NCBI GenBank assembly: GCA_016776705.1
Contig: JADHSW010000155.1
Coordinates: 1 to 7,265, forward strand
Origin: Rhodospirillales bacterium
GTDB taxonomy: Bacteria; Pseudomonadota; Alphaproteobacteria; Rhodospirillales; JABHCV01
Reading direction: 5' to 3'
DNA length: 7,265 nucleotides
Positions 1-6,288 of this stretch are shown one piece after another. Every line of letters begins with the position of its first letter. Positions within the stretch are counted from its first letter, which is position 1. The translations under genes were made by a program, and so were the position numbers. A model generated the notes under the pieces. That model worked only from the letters and a program-made list of their open reading frames with translations, was not told where the DNA came from and searched no databases.

Positions 1-32
1 CTTTAAAGGCTATATCCGCCTTACGAAAAGGC

Positions 33-60
33 TTCTGATTTGGGGCCTGTTTGCTATAAT
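33..60 (+). promoter_or_regulatory. Candidate sigma-70 promoter for dnaN (extended -10)
   Basis: A perfect TATAAT lies at 55-60 and is preceded by TG one base upstream (52-53), giving the extended -10 pattern TGnTATAAT. The best -35 candidate at a 16-base spacing is TTCTGA at 33-38, which matches the TTGACA consensus at only three positions; a poor -35 is tolerated by extended -10 promoters. Transcription would start near 66-68 and leave an untranslated leader of about 140 bases before dnaN. This would let dnaN-recF-gyrB be transcribed independently of an upstream gene. The call rests on motif matching only. Confidence 0.5.
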
Positions 61-98
61 AAAACGGTCCTCATCGGGGGGGCCGGATTCTTATCCCC

Positions 99-159
99 TG
101 TCAGCCTGCTTGCGGCCTTTCAGACACGGAAGGCCGCGTTTTGAACGACGCGGCTGACA
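99..159 (+). promoter_or_regulatory. Structured dnaN leader with competing hairpins
   Basis: Four arms can pair in two exclusive ways. In fold one, 112-121 pairs with 128-137 (ten pairs including one G-U, six-base loop), and 99-106 (TGTCAGCC) pairs perfectly with 152-159 (GGCTGACA) around it. In fold two, 132-139 pairs with 148-155 (eight pairs including one G-U, eight-base loop), which uses up the 3' arms of both stems of fold one. The inner hairpin of fold one is followed by GTTTTG at 138-143, so it resembles a weak intrinsic terminator. It could be an attenuator in the dnaN leader or the terminator of an upstream gene. Function is inferred; the base pairing is seen directly. Confidence 0.4.
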
Positions 160-206
160 TACAAGAATAAGCATCCTTAAAACTATGAATGAACGTAATA
201 AATAAA

Positions 207-1322
207 ATGAAATTTACCATCGAACGGGCGGCGCTTTTGAAGTCTCTGGGACATGTGCAGAGCGTGGTCGAACGCCGCAATACCATTCCCATTCTTTCCA
301 ATGTCAGGATCGAGGCAGGCGAAGGATATCTGAACCTTAACGCCACCGACATGGACCTGGACATCATCGATCAGGTTGCCGCCGATGTTGGTCAGCCGGG
401 CGCGACGACGGCCCCTGCGCACACGCTTTATGAAATCGTGCGCAAATTGCCCGAAGGCTCCCAGGTTGAACTTGATAGCGACGATGAGGGCCAGCTGGCG
501 CTGAAATCGGGACGTTCGCGCTTCACCCTGACCTGCCTGCCGACGGATGATTTTCCCGTCATGTCTGGCGGTGAGATGCCGCATACGTTTTCCCTTCCCG
601 CGGCCGAAATTCGCGGCCTTATAGACCGCACCCGTTTCGCCATTTCAACGGAAGAGACCCGCTATTACCTGAACGGTATTTACCTGCACGCGGCTGAACG
701 TGATGGCACCCCGGTACTGCGCGCGGTGGCCACTGATGGCCATCGTCTGGCCAGTGTCGAAGGCCCCTTGCCGACCAGCGCTGTAGGAATGCCCGGGGTC
801 ATCGTCCCACGCAAGACAGTCGGCGAACTGCGCAAGCTGATCGATGAAACCGTGGACGATGTCGCCGTTGAGCTTTCCGAAACAAAAATTCGCTTTACCT
901 TCGACAGCGTCACCCTGACATCGAAGCTGATTGACGGCACCTTCCCCGATTACGAACGGGTTATTCCGACAGGCAACGACAAAGAAATGGTCGTCAATTG
1001 CAAGACCTTCGCGGAGGCCGTAGATCGCGTATCTGCGATTTCCAGCGAAAAATCCCGCGCCATCAAGTTGGCGCTGACAAATGGAACCCTGGTTCTTTCC
1101 GCCTCCAGCCCTGAATCCGGAACAGCGACGGAAGAACTGGAAGTCGCATTCCAGGGCGAGGCCGTAGAGATCGGCTTCAATTCCAAATATCTTCTCGATA
1201 TTACGCATCAGATCGAAGGCGATAGCGCCCGCTTTACCCTGGCCGACGCAGCGTCGCCGACCATATTAAGTGAAACCGATGACGCCAGCGCGCTTTACGT
1301 GCTGATGCCCATGCGTGTGTAA
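207..1322 (+). CDS. dnaN: DNA polymerase III subunit beta (sliding clamp)
   Basis: This encodes the ring-shaped clamp that encircles DNA and tethers the replicative polymerase; clamp loader, MutS, ligase and translesion polymerases bind the same cleft. From the ATG at 207 the product is 371 residues, the usual length for the family, with three clamp domains at about 1-120, 128-250 and 251-371. The N-terminus MKFTIERAALLKSL is the conserved start, so I prefer 207 to the in-frame ATG at 189. Cleft-forming segments are visible: TDGHRLA (176-182), the FPDYERVIP stretch (246-254), NSKYLLD (325-331) and the C-terminal YVLMPMRV ending at 371. No clear Shine-Dalgarno sequence precedes either ATG; the upstream bases are A/T rich and probably unpaired. 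A six-codon ORF (185-205) ends one base before the start. recF follows in the same direction after 27 bases. Confidence 0.97.
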   Translation: MKFTIERAALLKSLGHVQSVVERRNTIPILSNVRIEAGEGYLNLNATDMDLDIIDQVAADVGQPGATTAPAHTLYEIVRKLPEGSQVELDSDDEGQLALKSGRSRFTLTCLPTDDFPVMSGGEMPHTFSLPAAEIRGLIDRTRFAISTEETRYYLNGIYLHAAERDGTPVLRAVATDGHRLASVEGPLPTSAVGMPGVIVPRKTVGELRKLIDETVDDVAVELSETKIRFTFDSVTLTSKLIDGTFPDYERVIPTGNDKEMVVNCKTFAEAVDRVSAISSEKSRAIKLALTNGTLVLSASSPESGTATEELEVAFQGEAVEIGFNSKYLLDITHQIEGDSARFTLADAASPTILSETDDASALYVLMPMRV

Positions 1323-1326
1323 GGAG
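1322..1326 (+). promoter_or_regulatory. Strong Shine-Dalgarno (AGGAG) ahead of recF with no canonical start at normal spacing
   Basis: AGGAG begins on the last base of the dnaN stop codon. The first standard start codon in the recF frame is the TTG at 1350, 23 bases after the motif, which is too far for normal use. At usual spacings the recF frame offers CTG at 1332 (5 bases) and ATC at 1335 (8 bases). This site therefore bears directly on where RecF begins. The motif and spacings are seen; use of CTG is inferred. Confidence 0.6.
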
Positions 1327-1349
1327 CGATTCTGATCCATTCGAGCGGA

Positions 1350-2570
1350 TTGGCAAGACAGGATACTCAGGCTAGCCAGGCTGGCGAAAGCACTGCGGCT
1401 GCGCCCGGTGCATCCGTCGTGCGCCTGACAATGACCGATTTCCGATGCTATGAAAGCCAGCGCATTGAGACCGGGCCCGCCCCCGTCGTTTTGAGCGGCC
1501 CCAACGGGGCTGGCAAGACGAACATTCTTGAAGCGTTGTCGTTTCTGGTTCCGGGCCGTGGCCTGAGGGGCGCGAAGCTGTCTGAAATTTCACGCTGCGA
1601 AGCGGGCACCAATATATCCGGCGACAGGGCGTGGGCGGTTGCCGCCAAACTTAATACGCCAGACGGGCCTGTCGATATTGGCTCGGGCAGGGATATCCGG
1701 CATACGGGACGACGCGAAAAACGGATCGTTCATATTGACGGGGCTACGGCCAAGTCACAATCCGCCTTGTCTGTTTATATAAGCGCCCAATGGCTAACCC
1801 CGCAAATGGACCGCTTGTTCCTTGAAGGAGCGTCGGCGCGCAGACGTTTTCTTGACCGTCTTGTTTTCGGCGCCGACCCGGCCCACGCAGGACGTGTTTC
1901 GGCTTATGAGCATGCCATGCGTGAGCGTTCGCGCCTGCTGCGCCACGGCCAGCCAGCAAGTGGGCGGGCGGCAGATCCTGAATGGCTGCATGTGCTGGAA
2001 GAAACGATGGCCTCCAAAGGCGTCGCTGTCAGCGCCGCAAGAATTGATATGGCCGCAAGGCTGGATGGCATCGCCGGTCTGGCGGCAAGTGAAGGCGTTT
2101 TTCCGGGTGCGACCCTCAAGGTCACCGGAACCCTGGAAGACTGGCTTGATCAGTGCCCTGCCCTTGAGGCCGAGGAGCGCCTGAAAAAGGCCCTTAAAGA
2201 TAGCCGTTCATCCGATAGCGAAAACGGCTCCGCTCGCTTCGGACCCCACAGTAGCGATATGGCGGTGCGTCATCTTGGTACGGGTCAGTCGGCGGACCTG
2301 TGCTCCACCGGCGAGCAAAAGGCTCTGCTTATTTCCCTGATTTTAGCCAATGCCCGCCTGGCGGCAAATGAGCGCGGCGCACTCCCCCTGCTGTTGCTGG
2401 ACGAAGTCACGGCCCATCTGGATGAAGGTCGTCGCGAGGCCCTGTTCGAAGAAATCCTGCATCTGGGAACCCAGGCCTGGATGACCGGAACCGATACCGC
2501 CCTGTTCGCCTCCCTGAAAGGCAAAGCCCAATTTTTCGGCGTCAAAGACGCCGCTATCACGCCCGTTTAA
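1350..2570 (+). CDS. recF: DNA replication and repair protein RecF
   Basis: RecF is an SMC/Rad50-like ABC ATPase that acts with RecO and RecR to load RecA at single-strand gaps and helps restart stalled forks. Numbering from the TTG at 1350 (406 residues): Walker A GPNGAGKT at 50-57, the family stretch from QWLTPQMDRLF to ASARRRFLDR (147-170), the ABC signature STGEQKALL at 319-327, Walker B LLLLDE at 347-352, and D-loop AHLD at 355-358. All ATPase elements are present, so the gene looks functional. The conserved fold starts near VVRLTMTDFRCYE (23-35); the preceding residues are rich in Ala, Ser and Gln and look disordered. The start is uncertain: TTG at 1350 has only a weak GAG upstream, CTG at 1332 sits 5 bases behind a strong AGGAG and would give 412 residues, and GTG at 1419 is also in frame. 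The usual GPHR motif reads GPHS here (298-301). Confidence 0.95.
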   Translation: MARQDTQASQAGESTAAAPGASVVRLTMTDFRCYESQRIETGPAPVVLSGPNGAGKTNILEALSFLVPGRGLRGAKLSEISRCEAGTNISGDRAWAVAAKLNTPDGPVDIGSGRDIRHTGRREKRIVHIDGATAKSQSALSVYISAQWLTPQMDRLFLEGASARRRFLDRLVFGADPAHAGRVSAYEHAMRERSRLLRHGQPASGRAADPEWLHVLEETMASKGVAVSAARIDMAARLDGIAGLAASEGVFPGATLKVTGTLEDWLDQCPALEAEERLKKALKDSRSSDSENGSARFGPHSSDMAVRHLGTGQSADLCSTGEQKALLISLILANARLAANERGALPLLLLDEVTAHLDEGRREALFEEILHLGTQAWMTGTDTALFASLKGKAQFFGVKDAAITPV

Positions 2571-2594
2571 ACGGGGAAAGTTAAAGAGCTGACC

Positions 2595-5045
2595 ATGACT
2601 GATGAACCAATCAACGAAGAAAACGCCTATGATTCCGAGTCCATTAAGGTCCTGAAGGGTCTGGATGCGGTTCGCAAGCGCCCCGGCATGTACATCGGCG
2701 ACACGGATGACGGTTCCGGATTGCACCACATGGTTTACGAGGCCGTCGATAACGCAATCGATGAAGCCCTGGCCGGACATTGCGACCGGGTTGACGTAAA
2801 GCTGAATAGCGATGGTTCGGTCACCGTTGGCGATAATGGTCGCGGTATCCCTGTCGATATCCATGCCGAAGAAGGAGTATCGGCAGCGGAAGTGATTATG
2901 ACCCAGCTGCATGCAGGCGGTAAATTCGATCAGAATTCCTATAAGGTTTCGGGCGGGTTGCACGGGGTCGGCGTTTCCGTCGTCAATGCCCTGTCGGTCT
3001 GGCTGGAGCTGAAAATCTGGCGTGAAGGCAAGGAGCATGTAGTCCGTTTTGCCCATGGTGACACTGTCGAACCTTTGGTGGTCGTCGGCGACGCCCCAAA
3101 AGCCGAAAACAGGGAAGGCCTTAAAACCGGAACCGAATTGACGTTCATGCCGTCTGAAGAAACGTTCACCATGATCGAGTTCAATTTCGCCACCCTGGAA
3201 CACAGATTGCGCGAGCTGGCGTTTTTGAACTCTGGCGTTCACCTGCGCCTGACCGATGCTCGTCATGTTGAAGAAAAGATCGTCGATCTGCATTATGAGG
3301 GCGGTCTCAAGGCTTTCGTCGAATTTCTCGACAAATCGAAAAATTCCATCAACTCTGAACCTCTTGTCGCCATGGGCGAAAAAGACGGCGTCACCGTTGA
3401 AATCGCTTTGCAGTGGAATGACAGCTATCACGAGACGACCCTGCCTTTCACCAACAACATCCCGCAACGCGATGGTGGCACGCATTTGGCCGGGTTCCGT
3501 GGCGCCATGACGCGAACCATCAACAAGTACGCAAATTCCAGCGGCATCGCGAAAAAGGAAAAGGTTTCCATTACCGGCGACGATTCACGCGAGGGCCTGA
3601 CCTGCGTGCTGTCGGTCAAGGTTCCCGATCCCAAATTCTCGTCCCAGACCAAAGACAAGCTGGTCTCCTCTGAAGTGCGCCCGATCGTCGAAAGCATTGT
3701 CGGCGACCAGCTGGACCAGTGGTTTGAGGAACATCCGAGCGAAGCCAAGGCGGTGATCGGAAAAATCGTCGAAGCCGCCGCCGCCCGCGAAGCCGCCCGC
3801 AAGGCCCGTGAGTTAACCCGCCGCAAGGGCGCGCTGGATATCGCCTCGCTGCCCGGGAAACTGGCTGATTGCCAGGAACGCGACCCGGCGCTTTCAGAGC
3901 TGTTCATCGTCGAAGGTGACAGCGCCGGTGGTTCTGCGAAACAGGGACGCCATCGCAAGAATCAGGCAATCCTGCCCCTGCGTGGTAAAATTCTGAACGT
4001 TGAAAGGGCCCGCTTCGACAAGATGCTCAGTTCTGCTGAAATTGGTACCCTGATTGCCGCCTTGGGTACTGGAATTGGCCGCGAGGATTTCAATCCGGAC
4101 AAATGCCGCTATCACAAAATCATTATCATGACCGATGCTGACGTCGATGGCTCACACATCCGAACTTTACTGCTAACCTTCTTCTATCGCCAGATGCCTG
4201 CCCTGATCGAACGCGGCTATCTGTATATCGCCCAGCCGCCCCTTTATCGGGCCAAGCGCGGCCAGTCGGAAGTTTATCTGAAAGACGACGAGGCACTTGA
4301 GGATTACCTTTTATCGGCAGCTGTCGCCGAAGGTACGGTTCTAACCACCTATGACGGCACCCAGGTTGCCGGGGCCGACCTGCGCCAGTTGGTTGAAAAC
4401 GCCCGGGGGATTAAAGTTCAACTGGAAAGGCTTTCCCGCCATGTCCCCATTCACATAGTCGAACAGGCCGCCATCCTGGGCGCGCTAAACCCCCAGATAC
4501 TGTCTGACAACGCCCACGCCAAGGAAGTCGGCGACTATGCGGCGGGCCGCCTTGACGCCCTTGAGATGGAAGCCGAACGCGGCTGGCAGGGCGAAGTCCT
4601 TGATGATGGCGGCCTGGCCTTTACCCGCACACTGCGCGGCGTCGCCGAACGCCACATCATCGACGGCGCCCTCATTCAAAGCACCGAGGCACGCAAGCTC
4701 GACGAAAAAGCCGGTGAATTGCAAAAACTTTACGCCCGCCATGGCAGCCTCATCATCAAGGATAATAATTTTGACATCACCGGGCCTGTATCCCTGGTCG
4801 ATACAACCATGATTGCCGGCCGCAAGGGCATCGGCATGCAACGCTATAAAGGCCTGGGTGAGATGAATCCGGAACAGCTTTGGGAAACCACACTGGACCC
4901 CAATGCCCGCTCCTTGCTGCAAGTCAGGGTCAATCACGCCGATGACGCCGAAGAAGTCTTCTCCACCCTAATGGGAGACATGGTCGAGCCACGTCGTGAT
5001 TTCATTCAGGCCAACGCCCTGAAAGTCGCCAATCTGGATGTTTGA
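2595..5045 (+). CDS. gyrB: DNA gyrase subunit B
   Basis: GyrB is the ATPase and metal-binding half of the A2B2 type II topoisomerase that adds negative supercoils. The product is 816 residues, a normal length. The GHKL ATPase domain shows the presumed catalytic Glu49 and Mg-binding Asn53 in EAVDNAIDEAL, DNGRGIP (80-86), GGLHGVG (120-126) and the transducer lysine in QTKDKL (Lys353). The TOPRIM domain has EGDSAGG (catalytic Glu440) and DADVD (Asp514, Asp516, Asp518). The C-terminal QRYKGLGEMN motif begins at 749. Residues about 570-720 hold the extra insert usual in Gram-negative GyrB. By eye alignment the E. coli Lys447 quinolone position is Arg463 and the E. coli coumarin contact Arg136 is Val149. 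AAGAG at 2584-2588 lies 6 bases before the ATG. recF ends 24 bases upstream, suggesting co-transcription. Confidence 0.98.
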   Translation: MTDEPINEENAYDSESIKVLKGLDAVRKRPGMYIGDTDDGSGLHHMVYEAVDNAIDEALAGHCDRVDVKLNSDGSVTVGDNGRGIPVDIHAEEGVSAAEVIMTQLHAGGKFDQNSYKVSGGLHGVGVSVVNALSVWLELKIWREGKEHVVRFAHGDTVEPLVVVGDAPKAENREGLKTGTELTFMPSEETFTMIEFNFATLEHRLRELAFLNSGVHLRLTDARHVEEKIVDLHYEGGLKAFVEFLDKSKNSINSEPLVAMGEKDGVTVEIALQWNDSYHETTLPFTNNIPQRDGGTHLAGFRGAMTRTINKYANSSGIAKKEKVSITGDDSREGLTCVLSVKVPDPKFSSQTKDKLVSSEVRPIVESIVGDQLDQWFEEHPSEAKAVIGKIVEAAAAREAARKARELTRRKGALDIASLPGKLADCQERDPALSELFIVEGDSAGGSAKQGRHRKNQAILPLRGKILNVERARFDKMLSSAEIGTLIAALGTGIGREDFNPDKCRYHKIIIMTDADVDGSHIRTLLLTFFYRQMPALIERGYLYIAQPPLYRAKRGQSEVYLKDDEALEDYLLSAAVAEGTVLTTYDGTQVAGADLRQLVENARGIKVQLERLSRHVPIHIVEQAAILGALNPQILSDNAHAKEVGDYAAGRLDALEMEAERGWQGEVLDDGGLAFTRTLRGVAERHIIDGALIQSTEARKLDEKAGELQKLYARHGSLIIKDNNFDITGPVSLVDTTMIAGRKGIGMQRYKGLGEMNPEQLWETTLDPNARSLLQVRVNHADDAEEVFSTLMGDMVEPRRDFIQANALKVANLDV

Positions 5046-5083
5046 TTGATATTCAATATTCAGCCTGTTGGTCAAAATCTTTT

Positions 5084-6148
5084 ATGAGACACAAACTTAA
5101 AATTTTTTTCAGGTTGTTAAGGTCCTACGTAGGTTCCTTCTACTATACAAACAAGAACAAATTTTTGGGGCGCTCATTCGTTCCCCACCCACGTATGCGT
5201 CTTTTTATCGAACCTGTCAGCTTTTGCAATCTTGCTTGCAAATTTTGCAGTTATCCCAAGAACCTGCACGCAAGGACTGTTATGGACGAAGCCATGTTCA
5301 CAAACAGCATCGACCAGGCGGTTGTTATGGGCTTCCAGAGCATCGCCCTGACCCCGATAAATGGTGATGTCTTCATGGACAAAAACATCATCAAGCGGAT
5401 GCAATACATCGAAGCCAGCGCCATCGAAACCCACTTATTCTATACCAACCTGATCGGTGCCAATAAGGCTTCGATTGAGTCACTATTCGCCATGAAGAAA
5501 CTAAGCTTTATGGAAATCAGTGTTTATGGTCATGACCTTGATAGTTTTCGTAACATCACGGGACGGGGTGAAGAACAATATCGGCGGCTGATAGATAATT
5601 TGGCAATTCTGGAATCGCTATACCCCTTAAAGTCACCAGACCTGAATATTGTCATTGGTATACGCACCTACCGTTCTTTTCAGTTTGGCAAAAATCCGAA
5701 CAATGGGCTGCTTGAAAAAATCGAGATCCTGCGAAAGGCCGGTGTCAAGGTCGGATTGAGTTGCCAAATTGACAATTGGGGTGGCGACATTACCCAAAGC
5801 GATATTGCCGATATCGAAATGGACTTAAGCGATGGAAAGAACCTTTACAGAAAAGGCCCCTGTGGTTTGCCGTTTGATAGCATACAGATAACAGCCACGG
5901 GAAAGGTTAACGCCTGTGCTTGCCGGGATCCACGTGGCACTCTTATGCTTGGAGACATTAGCAATTCCCCGCTTGCGGATATCCTTTCTTCAAAAAATGA
6001 GAAGTGGATGAAAATTATCAGCGACCATGAATCAGGCCACTTTAACGAAGTCTGTTCATCTTGCGGCTTCTATAGGAGCATCTATGATGAGCGGCGCGTC
6101 ACAAATGACGGTTTCATGACCAAACAAGATTTCTTTAACCTTATATGA
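5084..6148 (+). CDS. Radical SAM enzyme with SPASM-like C-terminal domain, substrate unknown
   Basis: Radical SAM enzymes use a [4Fe-4S] cluster and S-adenosylmethionine to make a 5'-deoxyadenosyl radical; SPASM members carry extra clusters and often modify peptides or proteins, though some act on small molecules. From the ATG at 5084 the product is 354 residues. The cluster motif CNLACKFC is CxxxCxxC at Cys48, 52 and 55. The core contains an ISVYGHD strand followed by FRNITG. Near the C-terminus Cys260, Gly273 and Cys278 form Cx12Gx4C, with Cys280 next, and a CSSC pair at 324 and 327 follows the GDI-type segment; this is a shortened SPASM-like arrangement. An alternative in-frame TTG at 5042 would overlap the gyrB stop and add 14 residues; neither start has a clear Shine-Dalgarno sequence. 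The first 40 residues are basic and aromatic, without a clear signal peptide. Base composition is AT-rich compared with gyrB, suggesting later acquisition. No precursor peptide or partner gene is visible nearby. Confidence 0.88.
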   Translation: MRHKLKIFFRLLRSYVGSFYYTNKNKFLGRSFVPHPRMRLFIEPVSFCNLACKFCSYPKNLHARTVMDEAMFTNSIDQAVVMGFQSIALTPINGDVFMDKNIIKRMQYIEASAIETHLFYTNLIGANKASIESLFAMKKLSFMEISVYGHDLDSFRNITGRGEEQYRRLIDNLAILESLYPLKSPDLNIVIGIRTYRSFQFGKNPNNGLLEKIEILRKAGVKVGLSCQIDNWGGDITQSDIADIEMDLSDGKNLYRKGPCGLPFDSIQITATGKVNACACRDPRGTLMLGDISNSPLADILSSKNEKWMKIISDHESGHFNEVCSSCGFYRSIYDERRVTNDGFMTKQDFFNLI

Positions 6149-6219
6149 CGTGCGCTCAATATCAAACATGCCTAGCTTTACATCACACTTATTTGGGAAA
6201 AAATCATCGGACTTTAAAG

Positions 6220-6256
6220 AAAATTAATGCACGATGTACCTAAGCATTAAATTTTT
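6220..6256 (+). terminator. Inverted repeat with T run; weak terminator or operator candidate
   Basis: TTAATGC at 6224-6230 pairs perfectly with GCATTAA at 6244-6250 across a 13-base loop. After one A-A mismatch, AAA at 6220-6222 can pair with TTT at 6252-6254, and a run of five T ends at 6256. The position suits termination after the radical SAM gene, 72 bases past its stop and 33 bases before the next start. The stem has only two G-C pairs and a long loop, so it would be unstable as RNA; a protein-binding operator for the next gene is an equal alternative. The rest of the 140-base gap (6149-6288) is AT-rich, and I found no convincing promoter in it. Confidence 0.3.
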
Positions 6257-6288
6257 GCCGATCCTCAAAGGGTATCCGAGAAACAGCG

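Noticed and set aside
6..32. Small repeats AAGGC / GCCTT / AAGGC that could form five-base hairpins
   Set aside because: The stems are only five pairs and are not followed by a T run; they are too weak to call a terminator.
1..36. Possible 3' end of dnaA at the left edge
   Set aside because: One frame reads a short stretch ending in TGA at 36, but it does not resemble the DnaA C-terminus and is too short to identify.
85..96. Four-base hairpin GGAT/ATCC near a run of seven G
   Set aside because: It is too short to separate from chance; the G run alone has no clear meaning.
91..99. Possible DnaA box TTATCCCCT
   Set aside because: It matches the TTATCCACA consensus at 7 of 9 positions but is a single isolated site, with no second box or AT-rich unwinding element nearby, so it does not support an origin here.
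645..1208. 187-codon - strand frame inside dnaN
   Set aside because: It lies opposite the conserved clamp sequence and has no recognisable motif.
2343..3485. Long open frame on the - strand (380 codons) across the recF/gyrB junction
   Set aside because: It is fully antisense to the conserved ends of recF and gyrB, whose motifs are intact; such frames arise from GC-rich codon bias. The translation shows no recognisable domain.
6193..6220. Possible promoter TTGGGA ... TAAAGA before the unknown gene
   Set aside because: The -10 part matches the consensus poorly and the spacing choice is arbitrary in AT-rich sequence.
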